Below, piece by piece: positions 31,808-42,943 of a stretch of DNA of 64,000 nt. Numbering within the stretch: position 1 is the stretch's first letter; each line of letters opens with the position of its first letter. This DNA comes from Lepidostoma basale (lineage: Eukaryota > Arthropoda > Insecta > Trichoptera > Lepidostomatidae). The notes below the pieces were generated by a model. That model was not told the origin of the DNA. It did no database searches and saw only the letters and a program-made list of their open reading frames with translations. The stretch spans positions 186,001 through 250,000 of the forward strand of contig JAHDVF020000587.1 in NCBI GenBank assembly GCA_022606425.2, written 5' to 3'. The position numbers and the translations under genes were made by a program.

Positions 31808-31843
31808 GACAGCTGTTTCGCTCACCGATGTTAGCATCGCCAG
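31808..31843 (-). ncRNA. Hammerhead-like motif
   Basis: CTGGCGA (A6 changed to G), T, GCTAAC with a partly mismatched GTGAGC partner, GAAA, ACAGCTGT, C. Confidence 0.55.
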
Positions 31844-31883
31844 GTCTTACAATCAACTAAAAAAGTTTAGTTGATTGAAAAAC

Positions 31884-31919
31884 CTGACGATGCTAACATC
31901 GGTTAGCGAAACAGCTGTC
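31884..31919 (+). ncRNA. Hammerhead ribozyme motif, full core
   Basis: CTGACGA, T, perfect 6-bp stem II GCTAAC-ATCG-GTTAGC, GAAA, palindromic ACAGCTGT, then C. It satisfies every core position of a minimal type-I hammerhead. Confidence 0.7.
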
Positions 31920-32095
31920 GCGACAAAATAGAGACATTGTGATATTTATAAAAAAAATATTTTTATTTCAGTGCTGAAATATCAAAGTGTTTTCGCCAAA
32001 AACATTAGATTATCTTCTTAAACTTTCACTCGACACTCTATCACACAGAGATTTTCCACACATTCGTCTAAGAAAACTAATTTCTACTCCATTTT

Positions 32096-32774
32096 GAAAT
32101 AATAAATTATTTATAATTTTGATGCAACGCCCCTGTGTTACTATTTTGACTAATTACGCAAATAAGTACCGAGTTTTACAGTCAGATTAAAATTCCGCCT
32201 ACCTAGAAAGAGAATTAAATATAAATTACGATTATGTTCATTGTTCATCGTAAAGACATAAAATAATAAGGTACTTTTCTGGGAACCCAAAGAACGCAGA
32301 ATCCCATCCAAATGAAATGCTTAACCCCTTAACTGTCCGATTTGAACAACGTTTTAGTTTAATTCTTATTCTTAACAAACGCCATCTATGAATTCGAAAA
32401 CAAATTAAGTATTCGCTATTTTATACGAGTATACTCGCATATATTTTAATGTTTAAATATAGCGTTAAACGTTTATTTGTTGTATTTTTTTACGATGTAC
32501 GTTTTAATATAAGGGTAATATTAAAAGCGAGGTTAAATACGCCACTCCCATATAATACCACAATTCTTCTAGGAATTTGTGGATTCATATTTTTGAAAAT
32601 TTTGTATTTTTAAAACTTTGTTTTGCGCTTTTCACAAACATATTTTGGGTCACAGATGCTCTTCTGTGTCCCGAAAGGTTCTTAGATATGTTGACTTATT
32701 ATTTAATTGTCAAAACTTCTACGCTTACCTAATGTTTGTGAAAAGTGCACAAAAGTGTTGACAAAATAAAAAAC
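32096..32774. other. Unassigned; loose inverted repeat at the right
   Basis: GCGCTTTTCACAAACAT at 32627 and ATGTTTGTGAAAAGTGC at about 32731 are near-complementary and enclose CCGAAAGGT. It may be another decayed foldback. Confidence 0.4.
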
Positions 32775-33330
32775 TTACTAACTAACTAACTAACCTAATT
32801 AATGGACTGCTAACTTATTGATTTATTTGATTATGCCACGTTTTCCTCGGTCTTCCTCTATTTCTAGTTCCTTGTACACCGTTAACCTATACTTTTTTTA
32901 CCATTCTTTCTTTCCATGTATTCAAACCATCGTAATGATCCTTTCATTATTTTGTCCATAACACCATCATTCGCACCACATTCACTTCTTATATTTTCAT
33001 TCGACACCCTACCGTACACAGAGTATCCAAACATTCTTCTCAGAGATCTCATTTCTACTACAATGTATTCTACTTTCATCCTTCTTTTGCCAGTTCCATG
33101 CTTCGCTTCCACACATAAGGATAGGTACAAGAACACTTGTGTGTTTTAGCTTTTTGGATAGGTTTTTGTTTACGATGACAACTTTAATTGGACCATTCAC
33201 TTTGTTGCCTGCCCCAGCCCTTCTTTTAATATCCCTCTCCACTCACTCATCTTTAGTAAACATACTACCCAAATACACAAACTTATCTACTTGCTCCAGA
33301 TTTTCACCATTCACGCTAATCTTGCAGATT
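32775..33330 (-). mobile_element. TTAG-tailed LINE, longer copy
   Basis: Extends further 5' than most: GENLEQVDKFVYLGS-like, then KRRAGAGNKVNGPIKVVIVN, VPILMCGSEAWNWQKKDESR, MRSLRRMFGYSVYGR and SLRWFEYMER. Tail (AACT)4. Frameshifted. Confidence 0.8.
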
Positions 33331-33894
33331 GTCGTGGTACAATGTTTTCAGAAGATAATTCAAATTTAGACATTTCAAAAAGAATTATTGGGCGCCGAAG
33401 GGTAGATAGAACCTTACGATAATTTTCCACCCATTACCCTTTCAATTCATCAATTCGTAATGAAACAGAAAACTTGGGGGCTTAAAAAATATCCTGGCAA
33501 CGGAATCTTCCCTTGTCTTATACCTGTAATTAAATCCGCCCTCCTTTAAGCCCCTATTATTACGTTATTACAATAAGCTTTTATAAAAATCCCCAACACA
33601 GATTCACAATACTCTGGGGGTAGTTTGTTTTGTGAACCCTCTGTTGATGATGCTATCCTTTACTTTGTAGCGTTCTCCCTCAATTAAAATTTCGTCCCTT
33701 CTTGTAATAGTTGAATCAGAGGTACTTATTCTTGTTAAAGTAATTCGGTGTTCTTTATACAGCCAACATTATTTTGTTTAACCCTTAATTGGACCGAAGG
33801 AAATTATTTCCCATTTGACATTATCCATGTTCCTATAGACACATGTCAGTATTTCCCACGATATATCATCTTCGTCTTATTCTTCCTTGTTGTA
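33331..33894. other. Unassigned sequence
   Basis: No recognised repeat or exon. Confidence 0.35.
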
Positions 33895-33966
33895 GACCTA
33901 TGTGGTCTGTTCTCCAGAGTATTGCTCCTGCTGTGAGGTGGATTCCCAGTTATCCTTCCGTCTTTT
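33895..33966 (-). mobile_element. RTE-like LINE scrap
   Basis: GACCTATGTGGTCTGTTCTC and TTGCTCCTGCTGT match 17650-17720. Joined without a gap to the RT fragment that follows. Confidence 0.55.
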
Positions 33967-34195
33967 ATATAACATCATATCCAAATTCGGTAACTTGCTC
34001 TAATTTCTCACCGTTCGCACTTATGTCGCAATCCGTCATACATTCTTCCTTTTCAAATACCATAACTTTAGATTTTGACACGTTCATTACAAGGTCATAC
34101 TTATTGCATACTTCATACATTTTTGACACTAGGACTTGTATATCGTCCATGCTGTCAGCGATTAAAACAGCATCGTCTGCATATAGCAAACAGCT
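33967..34195 (-). mobile_element. TTAG-family LINE, RT catalytic fragment
   Basis: The minus strand encodes MLYADDAVLIADSMDDIQVL, then MNVSKSKVMVFEKEE and GEKLEQVTEFGYD. YADD is the reverse transcriptase catalytic motif. This is the only piece of RT core of any LINE that I can identify in the window. The LEQV segment overlaps the 5' side of the 32775 copy, which ties it to the dominant family. Confidence 0.75.
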
Positions 34196-34680
34196 GATAG
34201 TCTACCGCGGTTCTAAAGCTTTTTTTTGGACTGCTTATGTAGCCAGTCGCACTATAGGGGTTAAACAAAATGTATTGTTTACTTCACGTCTCGTCTAATG
34301 CCTGTTTATGTAGGTATCATTACTTATTTATTAAGTTCTATTTGAATCCGTTTCTTGGCAACCTTTTCACTCGCACCGTCTCATACTTACAATTTCTACC
34401 CATCTGGTAAATTTGGCTATACAGCGAGGGATGTATCCTCCGAAAGAGTCTCGATGGTGTACGTACGTATATAGTATACAACCATCAAGCATCTTCACTT
34501 AGAAAAGAAGCTTTTATTTTTCATCCCCTATCCCCTATTCCTTTCTTTTGAAAGAAAGTACAGGGTTTATTTAACGTTTCTCTTCTCTCGAGAAATGTTT
34601 ATTTTTACCGATTCGAATAAAAAAAACATTTTTTCTAATGTACCTATATTTAGTTAAGTTTTACATATGTTTATGGGTAC
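34196..34680. other. Unassigned sequence
   Basis: No recognised feature, apart from low-complexity A/T runs. Confidence 0.35.
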
Positions 34681-34712
34681 GACCGGTTTCGGCATCTCGC
34701 TGCCATCTTCTG
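34681..34712 (-). ncRNA. Hammerhead-like motif, ACCGGT stem III
   Basis: CAGAAGA (U4 changed to A), T, GGCA/TGCC stem II with a GCGAGA loop, GAAA, palindromic ACCGGT, C, and a GTACC following strand for stem I. Confidence 0.55.
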
Positions 34713-34980
34713 GTATCTATAGCAAAGTTTATTAGACTTATATCTACTCGTATATGAAATTATAAAGACGGGGGTTGAAATTTAATGACTATATAATTCG
34801 TTAGTTTTGAATAGTATTTTTTTTTTAGTTAATTAATTTTTAATTATAATATAATTTAAAAGGCATTACGGGTGTGACTTATATTCTTGATGATAAATAC
34901 GATGTTAAGATTTTAAAGTAATTACATTTAGTAGAACCTGGGTAATTTTCATTCCAAAGGACCAGGCCTTCGATAGTCAA

Positions 34981-35349
34981 TTCTTCTTCTTCTTCAAGTG
35001 CCCTGTCGGGTCCCCCCAACGTTGGCGATCACCTCGGCGAACCTGTCCCTGTCCTGCGCCGCTCGGAACAGCTCCTCAACACTTCGGATGCCGGTCCACT
35101 CCTTCACGTTTCGCAGCCAGGACATTTGTCTCCTTCCGGGCCCTCGGCGTCCCTCAATTTTTCCCTCCAATATCAGTTGGAGAAGGTGGTACTTTTCCCC
35201 ACGCAGTATATGACCCAGATATGAGATCTTTCGAACCTTGATAGTTGATAACAATTCCCTGTCATCTCTAGCTCGCCTCAGGACTTCGGTATTGGTAACC
35301 ATGTCTGTCCGGGGAACTCTGAGCATTCGGCGATGGAGCCACATTTCAA
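34981..35349 (-). mobile_element. RTE-like LINE 3' end with GAAGAA tail
   Basis: Open for 116 residues on the minus strand: MWLHRRMLRVPRTDMVTNTE, LLSTIKVRKISYLGHILRGE, GKIEGRRGPGRRQMSWLRN and AEVIANVGGTRQGT. (TTC)5 tail at 34981. A sister copy is at 53236. Confidence 0.85.
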
Positions 35350-35769
35350 ATAGTCAATTAACCAGGTTTTTCCAATTATCCTGTTTTTTATCTATCCAGG
35401 TCTAGATTGTGCTTTGATTTTTTAACCAGGTTTTGTAACCACATAAACAGAAAAGCAAAAAAAAAAACAATTCATGGATTGATGCATAAAACAATCAATA
35501 TAAATTTAATTAAAGTTTGGTTCTGCATATTGGGAAATAAAACAGTATGTGTTCACGCTGTTGAAGATATGGAGTTTTACATTAATGAGAATTGATTGTA
35601 TCTCAATAGAGACGAAGAGTTTTTTTTTTTGGAAACAGAATATGGTAGTCGTTTACAGGACTTATGACCTTCATTGGTTGGGTTAAGCGATCGCTTTATG
35701 TTTACAACATTCCCAATTTTGCGCCCTTCTTACGACCACCACGTCTGACAAATTTTTGAAAGATGTATA

Positions 35770-37725
35770 TTAGGGTGTCCCTTATTTTTCAAAGTTTTAA
35801 TTTTACAACGCATAGTCTATTATTTTATTCATTAGGGCCTAAAACAACCGAAAACATTTTTTTACCTTTTTTGGAACAGTGTAACCCGTGCCGACTTGCG
35901 CGCAAAGATGTTCCATACAAATTGCGTCACAGGAGCGGCGCGTTGTCGTTGTCCTTATCATTTAGCCTCGGTTTGTCAGGTATTAAGCATGGATTGTTTT
36001 ATGTTTCGAAGTTGTCAGTGTAACTAAGAAGCAATTGAAAAAGTATTTTCTTGGTTGGTGAAGTAAATCACCAAATAACAGGTGTAAACTACCATCTAAT
36101 CGTCAAGTTCTCGCAGTTCTATTTCTCAACATACGTGAAGTTAATTTGACTGTTATTGAAAGCGCTAATCTTGTCATTCTGGAGTGCAATATGTTCTGAA
36201 AAAAGGCTAGAATACCTACTAGAGCTGTTCCTAATTATGCTAAGGAGTTAGTGGATCTTTATCAGGTTTGACGAGAACTGCAAAAAATAGCAAGAGGATT
36301 CAGAACTTACACAGGCGCTGCGGAGAGAACTTTCAACTTGAATTAGATAATTTATTCGATATCGCACACGCCAATGCTCTTGAATGTGCTGTGAAACGAC
36401 AGCATCTTATACAGGATGCTTGAACGGAGCTTGTGTGCAAAAACTAGAAAGAGATTTGTTACTCTTTGCTTGCCGCCATCATATATACGAACTGATGCTC
36501 AAAAGCGCGTTTGAATCATAAAATCGACTGTACTCATTGTTTTGCTTGCTATTGTTTTTCTGAGTAAAGGTAATGAAAATATTTAAAAAAAAACAGACCT
36601 GCTGGCCCAATTCATCAAGCACGATGGATGGCAGGAGCTATTTACTCCTTAAAAATACGTTTACTGCAGTCCCAGTTTAAAATGTGCGCTAAGGACAAAC
36701 AAGCTCTACGAGATGTTTGTTTATTTATTGTGGCAGTTTATGTGAAGTCCTGGCTTGAATGTAGTTTGGCGATATAAGCTCCGAATCAAGATTTTTGTAT
36801 TTAAAAGATTACGAAGAAGTTGACAATTTCCAAAGCGGCTTTAAACAAGTTCAGTCAACATTTGTGGTATTTGTCAGAGGAAATAGTCGTCCTTTTAATT
36901 TTTGATGACAACGTTGATGAGCACACTAAAGGAAACATTGTAGAAAACTTACAAAAATAAAGTTTTGGTGATTCGTGAAAGAGATATGTTCCATCGAAGG
37001 AACAGATATCTGGGTCGCTATATGGTACGTAAGTAGTGTTTAATCTGGTATTTAATTTAGAATTAATTTGTTTTATTTACAGGTACTACAAGTATTTGTT
37101 ATCTTGTTTAATGGAAATCTTTGAGTTATTTTGTTTTTGTCCAGAGTAAATATTTATTTTCACGACTGAAACTTGATAGTAGTTTCCTTAAAGAAATTGC
37201 AACTTCATAGAAAGACAGCGCGGCATTTGTGGAAGCTAAAAAGAAGATTACTAGCTTAAAAGCAGTTAATTACACAGCTAAAAGAGCTGTTAATCTAATG
37301 ACAGACTTTCATGGTTTGACTACCGTAGATGAAGAACGTAAGCAGTTCATATTATGTTGTGTGCAAGAACATAGAAAAAATTACCCAGACTGTAAAAAAA
37401 GAGACTTTGAAGAGGAAATATCCAAGTAAATAAATATAAATTTGGATCTTTTGTGATAATTACAAGAAGCGCATTATATAAATATATGTTTTCATCTATA
37501 TTTATCTAACATAATGGTTTTAAATGATCATCTACAACTACATTTAAAAGACACCCAAAGCAGCTATTTTCTAAAACTTTGAGGCCAAGTCGGCACGGGT
37601 TAGAATTAACGTAGGAAGTTGAAATTCTGTATTTGGGTAACTAGTAGACTATTTAACACAATTAGGGGGTATGCGTTTCAATAATCCAAAAAAATTTTTT
37701 TTTGCCCATATAAGGGACACCCTAA
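35770..37725. mobile_element. 1956-bp TIR DNA transposon with 6-bp duplication
   Basis: Perfect 16-bp TIRs TTAGGGTGTCCCTTAT (35770-35785) and the complement at 37710-37725. TGTATA is duplicated at 35764-35769 and 37726-37731. The uninterrupted host repeat at 19700 has a single TTGTATATATG at this point, so the borders are certain. Cargo is the pseudogene at 36080-37429. Superfamily not recognised. Confidence 0.85.
36080..37429 (+). pseudogene. Broken cargo gene of the TIR element, uncharacterised mobile family
   Basis: Plus-strand fragments in order: NIREVNLTVIESANLVI and KKARIPTRAVPNYAKELVDL (about 36130-36265), LDNLFDIAHANALE (about 36340-36395), KHDGWQELFTP (36615), ALNKFSQHLWYLSEEIVVLL with FDDNVDEHTKGNIVENLQK (36840-36955), KYLFSRLKLDSSFLKEIA (37150-37205), and the open C-terminus EAKKKITSLKAVNYTAKRAV to EHRKNYPDCKKRDFEEEISK (37229-37429). 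The motif series ARIPTR, LDNLFDIAHA-AL, HLWYLSEE-V, FDD-V and a final FPDC/YPDC resembles an uncharacterised protein found in many insect genomes (from memory). I see no DDE triad. Many stops and frameshifts. Confidence 0.65.
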
Positions 37726-37828
37726 TGTATATATGCTACTAACTTAAGAAACACTTCACATTTTTAAGGTCAATCTACACTAACGCCTTCTAATCGATTT
37801 GGATCTTCGTCTCTATTGAGATACAATT

Positions 37829-38796
37829 AATCCTTAAAAATGATTAACCCGCAATGGGTTAATTCCAGTATTTATCTACAAGTATTTGTATTCATTAAAA
37901 AAACAAATTTTACATTAATGTTAAAATAAAATACATTTTAATTTTCTTTTCAAGGGTAAATAAATACATAGTCATTTATTTATGTCTTTACTATTAGATT
38001 AAATGTCCTTTACGCATAATATGTGAATCAACACAACTCGATGCATATTAGAAAATGGCTGTCAAGTCCAAATACTTCCGTTCTTTCTCCACTTCTAGGC
38101 CTTCACTCTACCCTGTACCTCCCTTCCAGATTTGTGGGGTGCAGCCCTACCGGCTCCCTGGGGAGGGGGGTGTTATTGGAATATTTTATAACGTTGGGGA
38201 TGACGGGGCATCTCGGGTCAGACTAAATCGTGAGCGGCATAAATGTTATTATATTTGTATCTAGTACGACGGTCATGGGACGGCTTTATACAAAAAGATT
38301 TATTTTCATATAAAATACTTTTTACTTCGTTTACACTGTTTATAATAAACAAAAATTCTTTTTCTATATATAGAATCTGATTTTGAAAATTTGGTTTGGT
38401 TCGTGTGGTCCTCCCGTAAATTTGGGGATATTTCGTGTACGTATAGAAGTGAATTGTTTTGGTCAATTCAATTGTTGCCACCGTTTATAATAGTTATTTG
38501 TGACACGAAATACGTTTTTACTGTTTTGATGATGTTAAAATAATTATATAAGTTTTTTCGTTTATATAAAGAATTAATATAAGAATTATGTCCAATGACA
38601 ATTTGAATATTTTTTTCAATAAAAGTTCTTTGTGTTGTTGGATTGTTTTAAGTGCCTAATTACAGTTAATTAAAAAAACGGTGAATACGTGGAATATAAA
38701 TTAAATAAACGCAAATATCCGAATCGTCCAGCTGACACAAGTGCACCATCAAAAAGAACACGAGGGACAGGCACAGGAGGGAGGGAAGAGACAAAA
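37829..38796. other. Unassigned sequence
   Basis: Short frames at 38023-38264 and 38218-38481 have no known domain. Nothing else recognised. Confidence 0.35.
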
Positions 38797-38852
38797 TGCA
38801 GTATAGTATAGTGGTATAGTGGTATAGTGGTCAGTATCCCCGCCTGTCAGAT
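38797..38852 (+). pseudogene. tRNA-Asp(GUC) 5' half
   Basis: GTATAGTGGTCAGTATCCCC followed by GCCTGTCA matches the D-arm, anticodon stem and GTC anticodon loop of animal tRNA-Asp. The T-arm and 3' half are absent. The GGTATAGT block is reiterated three times just upstream. Confidence 0.7.
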
Positions 38853-39275
38853 GGAGAGATAGCTGGACATCATCATCCCAGGACAGCCCACCGTCACAAA
38901 CAGGTCATCCGACCTAAACTAAGAGGAAGAAGAAGAAGATGAATTGAGCTAAGTTGATGGGTTCATTATACACGCGCAGTGTCTGACAGGAGCAGTATGG
39001 CGGCATCCAAAGTCACATCGCAATATCATCCCCCGTCTCCACCCCCCTAACTTGGTAAGATCGGAGAAGTTCACTCCATTTGAGTTCGCTCATTCAATAA
39101 GCTCCCCTAAGGCGGTGACACCGCGGGCCAAGGGGAGACACGAGATAAGGGACGTTTTGCAGACACTCAATATCACCCCTGAATGTTAGGGAAATGAAAA
39201 TAATATTTATGAAGTCATAATAAATAACGTGATATTTCACAGAATTATTTTTTTTTACTTACGTAAAGCGTAATG
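38853..39275. other. Unassigned sequence
   Basis: A GGAAGAAGAAGAAGATG run at 38920-38940 may be a tail scrap of a GAAGAA-type LINE. Otherwise nothing. Confidence 0.35.
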
Positions 39276-39565
39276 CACTAACTAACAAACTATCATTTCT
39301 TTTTTCCGGACGGGAAAAATTGTTCTTTCCTGACATACTTCTCTCGCTTCCTCAACACCCATACAACGTGTCATGCACGCACATCGATTTCTACGGCTGC
39401 TTACGTGGCTACGTTTTCCTCGGATTTCCTCTATTTCTAGCTCCGTTGAGGTCATTTACATATGCTTTTTTATTCTGTCTTAATTTTTTTCCATATGTAC
39501 AAACCATCTTATCGACCCTTTTTTTATATTGTTCAGAACACTTTCATTCGCACCGCATTCGATGT
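39276..39565 (-). mobile_element. TTAG-tailed LINE, old copy
   Basis: CTAACTAACAAAC tail and CTTCTCTCGCTTCCTCAACA. Frames are destroyed, with internal deletions. Confidence 0.65.
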
Positions 39566-39734
39566 AATTATATTAATTCTCTTCTTCGGCGCACAAAATT
39601 TAACTTAATTATGTTACTGACTAATTGACTTTAACTTAGTTAAAATTTATATAAAAAAGAAGGATCAGAACCATCCGAAATACGTCCGTGATGATTGTAA
39701 TTAAATTTTGTTAAAATAATAATTAAATAATACG

Positions 39735-39990
39735 ATGTTTTTAACTACTTCCACTTTTGTCTTTTTGTGACAGCGACCGGTTTTGCCAGGCTCGCTAACA
39801 TCGATAGACTGGTGACACTATTGCAAACCGAGTCCTTTATATACATACAGATAAGGGGTAGTCAACATGATTCTATACAAAAATAATCTTCAAATATTTA
39901 TGTAAAATTTACTGAATTTAAGTATTGCTATTACAGGTATTCAAGAAGATTCATGTTCAATACAATGGATTTTAAATTTTATTATAGCTT
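39735..39990 (-). repeat. Hammerhead repeat, ACCGGT family
   Basis: Aligns along its length with 61400-61655: CACTTTTGTCTTT, the ribozyme-like core (39775-39807), GAGTCCTTTATATACAT and AATAATCTT(C/G)AAATA. Confidence 0.6.
39775..39807 (-). ncRNA. Degenerate hammerhead motif, ACCGGT stem III
   Basis: CTATCGA in place of CTGANGA, T, imperfect GTTAGC-GAG-CCTGGC stem II, AAAA in place of GAAA, ACCGGT, C. Confidence 0.45.
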
Positions 39991-40057
39991 GCATATTTAT
40001 ATATAACGTTTGAAAAATGGTACTTTTGTTTTTATTATTACTGAATTTAAATAAAAT

Positions 40058-40167
40058 ATGTTATAGTTCTTGGTCCATAAGGTTGGCATCGCCTTATTTG
40101 GTTTTCCCCATGCATATAGCTGCTAAGGTCTGGAATCAAACAAAACAATTTTTCGTCAGTAATCGAT
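40058..40167. repeat. Dispersed repeat (shared with 5818-5925)
   Basis: See the matching blocks at 5818. The same orientation in both copies. Confidence 0.5.
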
Positions 40168-40277
40168 TTCATTAAATATTTTTTATTTGTTTTTATTGGG
40201 TATAACAAAGGGGAGTAAGCAAACAGTAAATGGTCATTAAGGACTACTTGGTCCTTAATGACCGATTAGTTGTTAAA

Positions 40278-40690
40278 TAATAATAATAATAATTAGGCTA
40301 ATTTGTATAGCGCCGTTTTCGTGAACAGCCCACCTCAAGGGCGATTTGACAATGTTTTTAGTCATGAGAGCTGCATGGGACACCAGCAATCAGATAACCG
40401 TTGCTTACATTTTATGGGATATTTTGAAAATGTGGGTTTTTAGGTGAGATTTAAAGCCTGTCGGATTGTCAATGCATCTGAGGCGTGCAGGAAGCATATT
40501 CCAGGCGGACGGACCTGCCACTGCGAAAGCCCGATCTCCGAAATTTGTCCGGGGGTTGCGCTTTGGCTCAACTAATCTGCCTATTGCCGAGGAGTTTGCT
40601 GATCGAAGTATAGATTGCCGCAAGTTAGGGCTATCAGCAACACAAAGTTCAGATATATAGGCTGGTTCCATTCCGTGAAGCGCTTTAAAA
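40278..40690 (-). mobile_element. CR1-like LINE 3' end, subfamily C
   Basis: The minus strand is open for 88 residues (40405-40671): EPAYISELCVADSPNLRQSI, LRSANSSAIGRLVEPKRNPR, TNFGDRAFAVAGPSAWNMLP and KSHLKTHIFKI. The 3' hairpin (inner stem GTG/CAC) is at about 40311-40346 and an ATT tail at 40278-40292. Confidence 0.8.
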
Positions 40691-41507
40691 AATGTTATTA
40701 AAAAAAATCATACTTACATTGAAAGCTCTGAATACTTTTTAAATGTACAATAATAAGAATTCTTCAGAAATATGTTAACGAGATTTAAATTGTAGAAAAA
40801 TCGAAAAAGGCGAAAAATTCACTTCAGTACAACCGTTTTCAGTAAGCTACATAGCCAATACCTTCCGCTGTCTTCGGCTTGTCGAAAACGATCAGACCCA
40901 CAATCTAAATAAAATGTATAATTACATTTGTTAATTAGGATCATGCTGAATTTTAGTCAAGCTTGCATCGTGAATTCCCCGGACCGCGCTAAATGCAAAT
41001 CGACCCTACCCTCACCCTCCTTAGATTCGAAATTTGAAATTGTTCTCAAGAAAAAAAAAGGGGGTGCGAATTGATTGGCCCGTTGTTATTTTTTTTATCA
41101 TTCTCCTTTATTAATTCTTTCTCGGTACGCCTTCCCCTTTTAATTTATATTAATTTGCGTGAAAGCTTCTTTTGTAAGGAATTTTCTTCCCCCTGTTTTT
41201 CACCCTTCGTCCCCACCTCCCTCCGAGAGCTTTACGACTCCTTAAGGCCGTTAGTGAAATGATTGTTTTAATATCTAATGCTCTCATTAAATGAAGATAA
41301 CTTTTTAATTACCTGTTTCTTAATTTTGCCTATCTCCTGTGTAAATGTCCGCGTATTTCATATCCAAAAAAATTCGTAATTAGTGACTAATTTTCCTCGC
41401 TTGTCCACCCGCTTTTTTTTAAAATACGTTAATTATTATTTTTGCTTTCTTTAATTATTATTTTCTTATATTAATTAATTATTAAATTCTGAATTATTAA
41501 ATTCGAA
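40691..41507. other. Unassigned sequence
   Basis: AT-rich with a decayed hammerhead-like block near 40835-40890 (ACAACCGTTTTCAG...CTGTCTTCGGC). 40970-41240 is unique, GC-richer, with no supported exon. Confidence 0.35.
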
Positions 41508-41900
41508 TGATGGTGTTATGAACAAAATAATGAATGGATAATTAAGATTGACGACCTTCGTTGCAGAGTGGTAAGAGCTCTGACTTCCATATCGAAGGTC
41601 CCGGGTTCGATTCCCGGCAATGGCAGTGTGATTGTCACACTGTCATATTGGTCTGGTGTAGAATTCACGTGACTATAATATGGCGATAGATTAGCAACCT
41701 ATCGCATGACATGAGTATCAATTTAATAACTAAAAAATAAATTTTATACGGTAATTGGGTTCGAGCGACCTGTTGTATACAAGAAAAAAAAGATGGTTTG
41801 GACATATGGAAAAAATGAATGCAGAAAGAATGGTAAAAAATTATATGCTAACGATGTAAATGGAACCAGAAATAGAGGAAGACCGAGGAAAACGTTTTTT
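41508..41900 (+). mobile_element. TTAG-family LINE scraps flanking a SINE
   Basis: Scrap 41508-41545 (NDGVMNKIMNG) and 41793-41900 (MVWTYGKNECRKNGKKLY region, frameshifted; TRNRGRPRKT) are consecutive in the LINE, so the SINE inserted into it. Confidence 0.65.
41553..41792 (+). mobile_element. tRNA-derived SINE, best copy
   Basis: Head GACCTTCGTTGCAGAGTGGT with A-box, then anticodon-like TCCATATCGA, B-box GGTTCGATTCCCGG, followed by the family body to CGACCTGTTGTATAC and an A-rich end. The RNA pol III boxes are intact. Confidence 0.8.
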
Positions 41901-42339
41901 TACCATTCTTTCTTCATTCATTCTTTCCATGTGTCAAATCAAATCAAATCAAATCACTCTCAGACACTCTATCAGACACAGAGTATCCACACATTCAATA
42001 TTATAGAGAGTATCAACATATATTTTTATTATTATTATAAAGCAACGGGAAACTACCACATTAAAAAAAAGTGGGATTCCAAGAATCATTCCAAATGTTA
42101 CAATTTTCCGAAAACCAATCCCTACGATGAAACTTGAAAGAAATGAATTGTGAACATTTTTCTTTTGTGTTTGTGAATATAATTTAAAAATGTAGCGATA
42201 CACAGAGACTTGTATTTCATACAAAACAAAATAAGACAAATACAAATATCTTACTTATCTCGTACGGTTATCTTTTCATGAACGTTCAATTTATTTGTCC
42301 TCGTTGCGAGTGCAGGGCTTCTCAATGCTGGGTCTATTA
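41901..42339. other. Unassigned; TCAAA microsatellite
   Basis: 41935-41957 is (TCAAA)n. Neighbouring 41880-42000 includes scraps of LINE in both orientations. No gene. Confidence 0.4.
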
Positions 42340-42752
42340 TTATTATTATTCTGATGACTTTTATTTTAAGTGCGCCGTTTTGTAAAATCAATTACTCCAA
42401 GGGCGGAAATGAATAGAAAATGACTGTCCGAACAGTGCAATCTTTAGATGTTTCTTAAATTTAACGTCACTATCCTCATACTTAGTACTAACATGGAGGC
42501 TATTCCACGCCAACGGACCCGCAACGCTGAAAGCACGATCATAGAAACTTGCTTTATTGGCTCTGACTGGAATTGTTATTTTGTTTGCACTTGTTTCTAG
42601 TGATCGGAGTGAACGTTGCCTTTCCGTTGGCATAGGTGTCACGCAGAGGTCCGATATATACGCTGGCGCTCTCTGGTGTCGAGCCTTAAACACTGTCAAA
42701 CCCAATTTTTATTTAACTTGCTCTCGGATTTTAAGCCAGTGAAGGTCCTTCA
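42340..42752 (-). mobile_element. CR1-like LINE 3' end, subfamily A
   Basis: The minus strand is open for 105 residues: LTVFKARHQRAPAYISDLCV, TPMPTERQRSLRSLETSANK, ANKASFYDRAFSVAGPLAWN, then FGQSFSIHF. ATT tail at 42338-42352 and hairpin at about 42370-42405. Confidence 0.8.
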
Positions 42753-42943
42753 TTTAAACAAATATGGCATAAAATTATCTATTAAATAAAGCCAATTTCA
42801 TTACATTATTTTAATGTGTTTTTTTTTTCATTTTGAATATGTATACCTCTAAAAAAAACACCCTTCATATAACAATGTGTGTGTCAACTGTCAAATTGTC
42901 AGTCTGTAGAAACAATGTTGCCAGTTTAAAAACCAAACCTCTA
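42753..42943. mobile_element. Two mariner-like terminal fragments
   Basis: 42753-42863 (+) matches the reverse of 7426-7555 and ends TACCTCTAAAAAAAACACCC. 42872-42943 (CAACTGTCAAATTG(A/T)CAGTCTG...ACCTCTAAAAAAAAAA) appears to be the opposite terminus. The whole interior is gone. Confidence 0.6.

Larger units (their letters stand above)
31748..32019. repeat. Foldback repeat with paired hammerheads
   Basis: Arms contain TTTTGTCGCGACAGCTGTTT and its complement about 60 bp apart. The tails extend to ATATCACAATTG-like and CAAAAACATTAGATTA blocks shared with 43020-43100 and 48290-48330. Confidence 0.65.
31193..32095 (-). mobile_element. TTAG-tailed LINE split by two insertions
   Basis: LINE pieces 31193-31446, 31672-31745 and 32020-32095 are consecutive in the family and are interrupted first by a hAT MITE, then by a hammerhead foldback. 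Confidence 0.7.
35595..37828. repeat. TTGTATCTC foldback repeat split by a TIR transposon
   Basis: 35595-35769 and 37726-37828 together rebuild the family (compare 19538-19932): left terminus TTGTATCTCAATAGAGACGA and right terminus GTCTCTATTGAGATACAA. Confidence 0.75.

Noticed and set aside
35770..37725. piggyBac or hAT classification of the TIR element
   Set aside because: The duplication is TGTATA (6 bp), neither TTAA nor 8 bp, and the cargo shows no known transposase motifs.
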